From NCBI GenBank assembly GCA_034433375.1, contig DAOUAQ010000232.1, forward strand, positions 1-36,189: a stretch of DNA of 36,189 bases, in the 5' to 3' direction. Source of the stretch: DSWT01 sp034433375 (GTDB lineage: Bacteria; Chloroflexota; Anaerolineae; B4-G1; SLSP01). The position numbers were made by a program, and so were the translations under genes. Each line of letters begins with the position of its first letter. Within the stretch, counting starts at the first letter, position 1. A model generated the notes under the pieces. That model had not been told where the DNA came from. It did no database searches and was given only the letters and a program-made list of their open reading frames with translations. Below are positions 8,115 to 14,987 of the stretch, piece by piece.

Positions 8115-10061
8115 CTATTTTTTCCAAAGCCGTACTTCATACGCCGCTCCGCCATCGGTCAACAGGACGCGCTCCAAATCAGGCCAGGTATAACAGCCTG
8201 TGAGCCAATGGTACGCGCCGGGAGCGAGATTCGGCGGCAATGTCATACGAAAGCGGGTCACGAGCACATCGTCGTCGCGCCAATACCAGGTGGGGACTCC
8301 AACCCCATCCACTTGTGTGACCAATGTTTCGCCAAGCAGTAGATGGTTAAAAATGTGATATTCCTTAGGCGCAACGACGCGGTAGTGCCAGGTCAGCGTG
8401 ATATTGACATCCGCCCCTGGCGTCAGCTCCTCTGTGACCATCGCATCCAAAAGAGACATGCCGTTCTGCCAAACCGCCAACGGCGTGGAGAGCGGTGCGC
8501 GCGCAGCGGAGCAGTAACTCGACCACGGCGGATTGGCGGGAATTTGCATCGCGGGACGCGCAACGACGTTATCCGTGACCGGTTGAAGGTCGGCCTCCGA
8601 CGCGCCGGGCGTGAGCATGTAACACGTCGGCCCTGCCGGGATGATGAACCCCTCGCCGGCGGGGACGACGCGTACCCGGTCGCTCTGCACGAAACTGCGC
8701 ACCCAATCGAAGGCAGAAAGATCGCCGCCCTCAAAGGTCGTGAGCAGAATGACGTTGCCTTCCGGTTCAGAGACCAAATAACCGGCGATGCGCTCCACGG
8801 CGAGATCCATCAGCCAGGCGCGGGTTGGCGCGCGCAGCAAGCCTTGCGCTTCAAAGTGAATACGGACGGTCCAAATGTACGTCCACCACAACGCCAACAG
8901 GAGCAACGCGCCAACAGCGACTCGCCCTATCCACCGCCGCCCAGAAGCGAACCCGCCGCCAGATGAAAACAGGCAATGTTGTATTTCTGCGCCGATGAGC
9001 ACATACGGCGCAGGAAACATAAAGAGCAGGTAGAAATGTTGCAGGTGTATGCGGGTGACAACGAACAAGGTCGGCGCAAGCAACGTCCACACGAACGCGA
9101 ACACCCAAGTCGCGCGTCTTTCATGTCGGGTCAGGAAGCGCGCTGCCCCATTCAACAGCGCCAATCCTAACACGGCCGGGACGATCTGATAGAGCCAGGG
9201 CCATCGGAGCACCGAGGTCTCCCACAGCGCGTCGCGCGGCGCAGCGAAAACCTGCTGTCCGGTCAGTAATTCTCCGGCGAGGCGATAACTCGCCCAATTC
9301 CAGGTGAATGCAGCGTCGGCGCTGCCTGCCGCCATCAGACGCACATCCGCAAAATGCGTTTTCACGAGATAGAGCAGATAGGGATAGACCACCACCAGGC
9401 TGAATCCTATACCCAGGAGAAACCATCTCCACCGTTTGGTGTCCCAGGTTATGTAGGCCGCGAGAAGAATAAGCAAGGCCGCCCAGGGCAGAGCAGCCAA
9501 ATGTACCATGCCCATCAACACGGCGGCGACCATACCCACGGGTAGCCATGCGGGTGCAGGCGGACGTTGCTTGTCGGCTAAAAGCAACAAAAAGACGGCG
9601 AAAGCTATTGTCGCAAAAGTTGAGATGAGTGTTTGATACCAGATCCAGCGGATAAATTCCACAACCCACGGGTTGGCGGCATAGAGCAAAGCCGCAATGA
9701 CGGCGGCCCACGGTCCGAATGTCCGTCTGACCGCCCGATAGAGCAACGCCACAGCCAACACGTCCAACACGGAAAAGAACCATTTAACAGCAATAACGCG
9801 GCGCACCAGCAGCAAGGGAACGGCCGCGAGATAGGGCGCGATGGCGGTTTGCATCACGCCGACCGAGGATTTGGTTCCCACCAAAGGGAATCCGCGCAGG
9901 GTAGCGATGTCCACCGCTGCGGCCAGGATGGATGATTGATCCGCGCCGACGAGCGCCTCGTGAAAAGCGCCCAAGCGCAGCCAGGCGGCTAACAGCACGA
10001 TCAACACGCCGATCCACAGCGCGGTCGTTCCCGGCGTTGAAATTTTCTTACGCGACCTCAT
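8115..10061 (-). CDS. Polytopic GT-C-like membrane protein with C-terminal beta-sandwich
   Basis: A protein of about 648 residues with roughly ten hydrophobic segments and a soluble C-terminal third. The region after the first helix reads VGADQSSIL, with Asp-Gln where relatives have Asp-Glu, and continues with GTKSSVGV and IAPYLAAVP. A segment NPWVVEFIRWIW resembles the aromatic loop of GT-C enzymes. The C-terminal 130 residues (INITLTWHYRVV-like strand, IFNHLLLGE, LAPGAYHWLTGCYTW) match the module on the other glycosyltransferases here. I chose ATG 10061; a TTG at 10097 lies inside a hairpin repeat and is less credible. It is probably a glycosyltransferase of the GT39/PMT group, but the divergent loop makes this less certain than for its neighbours. 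Confidence 0.7.
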   Translation of the reverse strand: MRSRKKISTPGTTALWIGVLIVLLAAWLRLGAFHEALVGADQSSILAAAVDIATLRGFPLVGTKSSVGVMQTAIAPYLAAVPLLLVRRVIAVKWFFSVLDVLAVALLYRAVRRTFGPWAAVIAALLYAANPWVVEFIRWIWYQTLISTFATIAFAVFLLLLADKQRPPAPAWLPVGMVAAVLMGMVHLAALPWAALLILLAAYITWDTKRWRWFLLGIGFSLVVVYPYLLYLVKTHFADVRLMAAGSADAAFTWNWASYRLAGELLTGQQVFAAPRDALWETSVLRWPWLYQIVPAVLGLALLNGAARFLTRHERRATWVFAFVWTLLAPTLFVVTRIHLQHFYLLFMFPAPYVLIGAEIQHCLFSSGGGFASGRRWIGRVAVGALLLLALWWTYIWTVRIHFEAQGLLRAPTRAWLMDLAVERIAGYLVSEPEGNVILLTTFEGGDLSAFDWVRSFVQSDRVRVVPAGEGFIIPAGPTCYMLTPGASEADLQPVTDNVVARPAMQIPANPPWSSYCSAARAPLSTPLAVWQNGMSLLDAMVTEELTPGADVNITLTWHYRVVAPKEYHIFNHLLLGETLVTQVDGVGVPTWYWRDDDVLVTRFRMTLPPNLAPGAYHWLTGCYTWPDLERVLLTDGGAAYEVRLWKK

Positions 10062-10092
10062 TCTTAACCGTAGTTCCACAAGCCAACTGTAA

Positions 10093-10134
10093 CGCAAGCT
10101 GTCTGCTTGCGCGGGGCAAGCTAACAGTTTGCCC
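10093..10134. repeat. Twin-hairpin element overlapping the stop codon of the YfhO-like gene
   Basis: Two adjacent stem-loops: CGCAAGC (10093-10099)/GCTTGCG (10105-10111), a perfect 7-bp stem with a 5-base loop, and GGGCAAGC (10114-10121)/GTTTGCCC (10127-10134), 8 bp with one mismatch and loop TAACA. The TAG stop of the upstream gene (minus strand, 10123-10121) lies within the second hairpin, and the last residues RANC are encoded by it. It looks like a dispersed REP-like palindrome; it may act as a terminator or protect the RNA end. Confidence 0.75.
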
Positions 10135-12253
10135 TACGTCTGCTGAAAATAAGCAGCACCAGACACAAACCCACCATCGCCAGACCGCCCGCCCAACGCA
10201 GCGAGGCCGGGAAGAAGCGCATCTCCACAAGATGTTCCCCCGCCGGAACAACCACGCCGCGAAAAATTCCGTCGGTTTTGTAAAGCGCCGTCGGTTCGCC
10301 GTCAAGCGACGCACGCCAGCCGGGGTAAAGAATGTCGGAGAGAACCAACAACGCTGGATCAGCGGTGCGCACGAAAATACGCACGCGGTTCGGTCCGTAG
10401 GCCAGCACCTCGAGCGCGCTGGCGCTACCCGGCTCTCCCGCATCCTCCAAATCGGGGCCGTTTTCGACGACGGCGACGCGGCCTGGCGCGAAATCGGGAG
10501 CGAACACGATGCTGTATGCCTCTTCGATAGTTGAGATCGGCACAGTATCGTAGACCAGCCAGACGCGGGTAAGGGCATTGGTATTGAGATGCAAATCAAT
10601 CAGTGGGTCGTCGGTGAAGACCGGCCAGATACCTTCTCCACCGGGTGGCGCGCCTTTGGGGACAACGATGTACTTCGCACCGAAAAGTTGGTAGACCGGC
10701 GCGCCTTTGGAGGGCGCTGCCCAATAGAACTGGCCGAAGGCAAATAACTCCATCGGGTTGCCGGAGCCTTGCGGGACTTCAAAGCCGGCCGCCTGGAGCG
10801 CCGCCGGCGACCACAAGCCGCGCGCGGCGCTATCCACATCCACGCGGAACCACCCGGGGTCGGCGCGCAGATAGGCGATGGCTGCGGCGTGTGGATCATC
10901 GCCCACAGCCGACGGCTCAATGTCAACCCACGCGCCCAGGGTGACGAGTTCGGCGAGCAGCAGCAGCGCCAGCCCCGCCCAGGCCCAACGCCGCGTGCGC
11001 AGCCACGGAAGCGCGGCAACCGGCCACGCCAACAGCGCCGCCAGATGCAGGCCGCTCAACGCCCGCAGGCGAGACGCCCCCACCGGAACTTGCGCGACCC
11101 AAGCCGGAGCGCGCAGCCACAAGAACACACTCCCTGCCAACAAAGCAATACTCCACGCCACCGTCCAGGGCCATCCGTGGCTGCGAGAGAGCATATCCAC
11201 GCCTAGCGCGGCCGCGATGGATAACGCGAAGCTCAACCCAAAGATAGCCCGCGCCGTCTTCCACGAATCCGCAAACAGCGGCAGACGCGCCACGTGCGCG
11301 TAAAGCGGTCCCTGGTAGCCGAGAGCAAAGAGATAGGCTATAAGCCCCACGCCTAATAAAAACCACGTCCGGCGTCGCCGCAAGCCTCCCACCAGGCCCA
11401 CAACAGCCAGATAGAGGGCCACTGCGCCGATGTAGGGGCTTTCGACGCGGTTCCACGAAGGCCAGAAACCGCCCACGCCGCGTCCGTGGAAGTTTGGGGT
11501 CAGCAAGTCCACCAACATCTGCGGCGGAAATTCGTAGCCGCGACGCAGGTCAAAGGGGACCAAAGCGCGTTCGGTGTAAGGCAACCGCTCCAGACCTGGC
11601 AAGACGCCGGGGGCAGCCAAACACGCCGCCAGCAATCCCACCAGCGCCAAGCGTCCCAGACGGCGCGGAGCACGCTTCCATCCCGCGTCCAGGGATTGCC
11701 ATAACGCATATCCGCCCACCAACAATGCCGCATACAGCGAAGCCTGCCCGTGACCGGCGAGCAACATCAAAGCCAGCGCGCTACCCGCCAATGGGATGCG
11801 CCGCGCGCGCCGCGCTGCGCCATCCACCGCCCAGAGTGTCCACGGGAGCCAGGCCATTGCGTCGTTGAACTGCGGATGTCCCAGGTGCGCCACGAACGGA
11901 TCGGCGAACATGTAGGCGAGCGCGCCGATGAGCGCCGCCGTCTCGCGCAACTTCCACACCGGGGAATGACGCAGGTAGCCGCACATCCCCATACCCGCCA
12001 GCCATAACGTCGCCATCCCACGCAATGAGACGGCCCACGCCGGAACAGGACTGAGCAGGAACAACGGCCAGTTGAGCGGATTGAACAGCCCATACTGTCC
12101 CTCGGCGACGATGGGATCGCCGGCCATCAATCCGGTGTGCCACACAGGGATGATACCCCGCCGCAGCCAGTGCGCCACGTAAGACCAGACGGGATGGAGC
12201 TGTCCCCACAAGTCGCCGCCCCCGATGGGGAAGCGATAACCAGCGATCCACAC
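10121..12253 (-). CDS. YfhO-like polytopic membrane protein
   Basis: A protein of at least 710 residues matching the bacterial YfhO membrane family, GT-C fold proteins linked in Firmicutes to glycosylation of lipoteichoic acid. Landmarks are PIGGGDLWGQLHPVW after the first helix, GIIPVWHTGLMAGDP, GQYGLFNPLNW, about a dozen hydrophobic segments, and a periplasmic C-terminal domain with LLVLSDILYPGWRASLDG and FRGVVVPAGEH before a last helix, the usual YfhO ending. The GTG at 12253 would cut off most of the first helix. The same frame stays open to 12,340 and encodes that helix, so translation may begin upstream, perhaps at an ACG at 12325 which follows GAGGAG by six bases. The stop sits in a hairpin repeat. 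It heads the minus-strand glycosyltransferase run. Confidence 0.8.
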   Translation of the reverse strand: MWIAGYRFPIGGGDLWGQLHPVWSYVAHWLRRGIIPVWHTGLMAGDPIVAEGQYGLFNPLNWPLFLLSPVPAWAVSLRGMATLWLAGMGMCGYLRHSPVWKLRETAALIGALAYMFADPFVAHLGHPQFNDAMAWLPWTLWAVDGAARRARRIPLAGSALALMLLAGHGQASLYAALLVGGYALWQSLDAGWKRAPRRLGRLALVGLLAACLAAPGVLPGLERLPYTERALVPFDLRRGYEFPPQMLVDLLTPNFHGRGVGGFWPSWNRVESPYIGAVALYLAVVGLVGGLRRRRTWFLLGVGLIAYLFALGYQGPLYAHVARLPLFADSWKTARAIFGLSFALSIAAALGVDMLSRSHGWPWTVAWSIALLAGSVFLWLRAPAWVAQVPVGASRLRALSGLHLAALLAWPVAALPWLRTRRWAWAGLALLLLAELVTLGAWVDIEPSAVGDDPHAAAIAYLRADPGWFRVDVDSAARGLWSPAALQAAGFEVPQGSGNPMELFAFGQFYWAAPSKGAPVYQLFGAKYIVVPKGAPPGGEGIWPVFTDDPLIDLHLNTNALTRVWLVYDTVPISTIEEAYSIVFAPDFAPGRVAVVENGPDLEDAGEPGSASALEVLAYGPNRVRIFVRTADPALLVLSDILYPGWRASLDGEPTALYKTDGIFRGVVVPAGEHLVEMRFFPASLRWAGGLAMVGLCLVLLIFSRRRANC

Positions 12254-12344
12254 CGGCCAAAAGAAGAGCAGCGTCGCGCCCGCCAGAAAAACCGGAACCT
12301 TTACCCAACGCCAAACGTTTGCCGTAGTCGTCTCCTCGAAAACA

Positions 12345-12402
12345 GTCTAAAGTCAAAGGTTGAAAGTTGAAAGTTGAAAGTCGAAAGTCGAAAGTCGAAA
12401 TG
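12345..12402. repeat. Heptad array (GTTGAAA/GTCGAAA) in the YfhO leader
   Basis: About eight tandem heptads of GTTGAAA and GTCGAAA type. The array lies between the minus-strand promoter at 12428-12455 and the YfhO-like gene, so it would form part of the untranslated leader. Read on the minus strand it is free of stops (STFDFRL-type peptide), but in a frame different from the gene. Confidence 0.85.
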
Positions 12403-12427
12403 AGCATTTTGCTCCTCGAAAGGTAAA

Positions 12428-12455
12428 AGTCTATCATACTTCATCTTCAAGTCAA
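12428..12455 (-). promoter_or_regulatory. Sigma-70-type promoter for the YfhO-like gene
   Basis: On the minus strand, TTGACT (12455-12450), a 16-base spacer and TAGACT (12433-12428). RNA would begin near 12,421 and read through the heptad array into the gene about 95 bases downstream. Confidence 0.5.
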
Positions 12456-12467
12456 CAATTCGGCAGT

Positions 12468-12598
12468 GGTGATCACCCATATCTCACCGCGGAGTGCGCT
12501 GAGGCGGCAGAGAGACATAAAAATAAACTCTCTCTGCGCGCTTTGCGACCTCTGCGGTGAATGAACCGCACGCATAGTGCCATAGATGAGTAATCACC
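12468..12598. repeat. 131-bp imperfect inverted-repeat element between divergent promoters
   Basis: Nested inverted repeats: outer arms GGTGATCACCCAT (12468-12480) and ATGAGTAATCACC (12586-12598); inner arms starting TCACCGC (12484) and ending GCGGTGA (12560), with GGCAGAGAG facing CTCTCTCTGC. The inner 77 bp can fold into a long hairpin with an A/T-rich loop. No protein is encoded. It resembles a small palindromic mobile element or dispersed repeat, and it lies exactly between the two divergent promoters. Confidence 0.65.
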
Positions 12599-12620
12599 AA
12601 GTATCTCACCTTCCACGCTG

Positions 12621-12629
12621 TGGTATAAT
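12621..12629 (+). promoter_or_regulatory. Extended -10 promoter for the polyol dehydrogenase operon
   Basis: A consensus TATAAT (12624-12629) preceded by TGG makes an extended -10 box; no good -35 box is seen at 16-18 bases upstream. RNA would begin near 12,636, about 56 bases upstream of the chosen GTG start. Confidence 0.5.
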
Positions 12630-12691
12630 CGCCTATACGCGGCAGAGACTGGGTTAACGCAATGCCGGTAAACCAATGTTTGGAGAAATCC

Positions 12692-13873
12692 GTGGTTAGA
12701 TCCGTGGTGATGTTTGGCGCGGGATGCGTGGGACGCGGCTTTCTGGGGCAGCTTCTCACTGAGTCCGGTTATGCGCTGACCTTCGTGGAGATTGACGCGC
12801 CGTTGATGGAGGCTCTGAACGCGCGCCGGGCGTACACACTGCGATTGGTTGACAACGACTGGAGCGAGGACCTCGTGATCCCGGTGGCGCAAACCCACTA
12901 CTCCCAGGCGGATGAGCCGCTGCTGACGGCGCTGGCCGAGACATCGCTCGTCACCACGGCGGTGGGCGTCCGCTCGCTGCCCGACATTGCGCCAATCCTG
13001 GCGGCGGGCATCGTCCGCCGCGCCGAATGCAACGTGGCAGCGCCGCTCAATGTGCTGATTTGCGAAAATATGCAGGACGCCTCTGCTACTTTCCGGGCGA
13101 TGGTGTTGCACCCCGTTCCCGTCGCGCACCACGCCTACGCCGCTGCGCACGTCGGCTTTGTAGACGTTGTCATCGGGCGCACCATCCCCAAGCCGACGCC
13201 GGCGATGCACGCCGCGGATTGCAGTTTAATCATCGCCGATGCGTACAAGAAGCTGCCGGTGAACCGCCCGCGCTTCGTCGGCCCGCTGCCGGAGATTGTG
13301 GGACTGATCCCCACCGATAACTTCACCGCCTACATCGAGCGCAAGCTGTACCTGCACAACTGCGGACACGCCATTCTGGGCTATCTGGGCTACCTGCGCG
13401 GGCATCGTCTGAGCGCCGAGGCGCTCGAAGACCCGGTGATTGACGATGTGTTGACGCGCGCTTTTCACGAAGTGCGAGCCGGTTTCCTGTCCGTGTACGG
13501 GATGGACGCCGCCGAGCTGGATACCTACATTGCCGAACTTCTCATCAACTTCGCCAATCGCGCGCTGGCGGATACCGTCGTTCGTCTGGCGCGCGATCCG
13601 CTGCGCAAACTCGGTCCGCAGGAACGGTTGGTGGGGGCGGCGCGTCTCGCCGAAAAGACCGGCGTGACGCCAGAGGCGCTCAGTCTCGCCATCGCCGCTG
13701 CGTACCGGTTCGACGATGCGGAGGATCCACTGGCCGTTGCGTTGCAACGGCGTATTGCCGCCGAAGGGTTAACGGCGGTGATAACGGATGTCAGCAGTAT
13801 CCAGCACAATGAGCCGCTCGGAGAGCTTGTGCAGCAACAGTACGCTATCTTGAGAACAAACCTTTTTAAGTAG
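12692..13873 (+). CDS. mtlD: Mannitol-1-phosphate 5-dehydrogenase-like polyol dehydrogenase
   Basis: A protein of about 393 residues from the long-chain mannitol dehydrogenase family; MtlD oxidises mannitol 1-phosphate to fructose 6-phosphate with NAD. The N-terminal Rossmann motif GAGCVGRGF is near residues 9-17 and FVEID near 30-34. Further landmarks are CENMQDAS, VIGRTIPKP, and PTDNFTAYIERKLYLHNCGHA, which holds the catalytic Lys and the Asn/His typical of the family. Length suits MtlD (about 380). The GTG at 12692 is chosen because GGAGAA lies four bases before it; an ATG at 12662 would add ten residues but has no ribosome site. No mannitol phosphotransferase gene is nearby, so the substrate could be another sugar alcohol phosphate or a hexuronate. 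The next gene starts 10 bases after the stop. Confidence 0.8.
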   Translation: MVRSVVMFGAGCVGRGFLGQLLTESGYALTFVEIDAPLMEALNARRAYTLRLVDNDWSEDLVIPVAQTHYSQADEPLLTALAETSLVTTAVGVRSLPDIAPILAAGIVRRAECNVAAPLNVLICENMQDASATFRAMVLHPVPVAHHAYAAAHVGFVDVVIGRTIPKPTPAMHAADCSLIIADAYKKLPVNRPRFVGPLPEIVGLIPTDNFTAYIERKLYLHNCGHAILGYLGYLRGHRLSAEALEDPVIDDVLTRAFHEVRAGFLSVYGMDAAELDTYIAELLINFANRALADTVVRLARDPLRKLGPQERLVGAARLAEKTGVTPEALSLAIAAAYRFDDAEDPLAVALQRRIAAEGLTAVITDVSSIQHNEPLGELVQQQYAILRTNLFK

Positions 13874-13883
13874 GAGAATCGTT

Positions 13884-14987
13884 ATGAAACATATTGTTCA
13901 CATCTTTATGGCCTTTGCCATCATGGTCACGTTGGCGACAAGTGTCGGCGCGCACGCGCAAACCAGATTAGCAGTTGCCGCTTCCGTCCCTCCGGCCCCC
14001 CAAGTCGAGAGCACAGCGACCAACCTTTTAGTTAACGGCGACATGGAAATGCTCCCTTATGAGTGGTTTTACCCCAATCATTTTGTTGCCCCGTACTGGA
14101 AGCGGATGTGGTACTATTATTCTGTGATCCCTGAATATGACGAGACACGCGGAGTGCGAGAGAATACCTACTATGAAGGAGTCAACGCGCAGGTGTACTT
14201 CAAATGGGGACCGGCTTATCAGGCTGGTATGTACCAGATCGTGACAGGGGTAACGCAATGTACGCCCTACGAGTTATCCGCCTATGCACGGAATCACTCG
14301 GTCATAGGCGCAGTAGCCCACGCGCGCGTCGCCCTTGATCCCGAAGGAACAAAGTTGACGCCCGATAACGATGGAGGTTTCTTTTACTTTCCATCCTATA
14401 CAGCCTGGTCCGCCGAGCAGACGCAGCTATTTGTATGGGAACGGCTGGCTGTGCAAACCGAACCCCTTGGCGACAAAATGACCGCCATCCTGTATGCGTC
14501 ACCGCAGCCAGGAAGCAGCCAGGTACACTATTATGACTCGTACTGGGACGCTGCCGTTCTGACGCCGCTTTCGTTCCCCAACAACCGCTTGCCGGCGCCA
14601 AGTTCCTGGAATCCGTCAGGCTTCATCTACAATGTCGAGACTACGAAAGGCAATGGTACGTTGACGGTCAACTGGAAGACCCAGGGGACAGCTTCAACAC
14701 AGGTGCGATACGAGATCGTGCCGTATCAAGCGCCTATCACGTCAACGATTTGGATCTCACTCACCCATCGCACTTACTTGCCGTTTGTTGCCAAAGGGGT
14801 GAATCCGAATAACCTCACAAAGTACACAACGCTGAATACGACCCCGGTTACAGACCATAGCGCAGTCATTACGGGTATACAACCCGGTGATACAGTGTTG
14901 CTTGTGCCGTTGTCGCGTCGTCCCACAAACGGTATCTGCACGACAGAAACTTCTGCCCCGGTGGTTGTTAAGTTCGATATGCCGTGA
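13884..14987 (+). CDS. Secreted protein with CBM-like and interrupted FN3-like regions
   Basis: A protein of 367 residues. Residues 1-26 form a clear signal peptide ending GAHAQ, so it is exported. A region starting NLLVNGDMEMLPYEW resembles the opening of CBM4/9-type jelly-roll domains, though I cannot assign it firmly. From about residue 240 a fibronectin-III-like pattern appears (TLTVNWKTQGTASTQVRYEI, later TPVTDHSAVITGIQPGDTVLL). It is interrupted by a segment containing THRTYLPFVAKG, a motif usually found at the C-terminal ends of exported Chloroflexota proteins. AGGAG lies seven bases before the ATG and overlaps the preceding stop. The stop overlaps the start of glycosyltransferase C by four bases (GTGA), so the two are likely made together. 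No function is known; it could be a substrate or a glycan-binding partner of C. Confidence 0.75.
   Translation: MKHIVHIFMAFAIMVTLATSVGAHAQTRLAVAASVPPAPQVESTATNLLVNGDMEMLPYEWFYPNHFVAPYWKRMWYYYSVIPEYDETRGVRENTYYEGVNAQVYFKWGPAYQAGMYQIVTGVTQCTPYELSAYARNHSVIGAVAHARVALDPEGTKLTPDNDGGFFYFPSYTAWSAEQTQLFVWERLAVQTEPLGDKMTAILYASPQPGSSQVHYYDSYWDAAVLTPLSFPNNRLPAPSSWNPSGFIYNVETTKGNGTLTVNWKTQGTASTQVRYEIVPYQAPITSTIWISLTHRTYLPFVAKGVNPNNLTKYTTLNTTPVTDHSAVITGIQPGDTVLLVPLSRRPTNGICTTETSAPVVVKFDMP

Noticed and set aside
11781..12437. 218-residue minus-strand frame overlapping the YfhO start
   Set aside because: Only the array and leader are open in a plausible way; beyond that it is an alternate frame of the YfhO-like gene with Arg/Gly-rich composition.
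12468..12598. Insertion sequence or tRNA-like gene
   Set aside because: The inverted repeat encodes no transposase, has no visible target duplication, and does not fold like a tRNA cloverleaf by eye.
12473..13210. 245-residue minus-strand frame across the dehydrogenase start
   Set aside because: Opposes the MtlD-like gene and runs through the inverted-repeat element; no recognisable motif.
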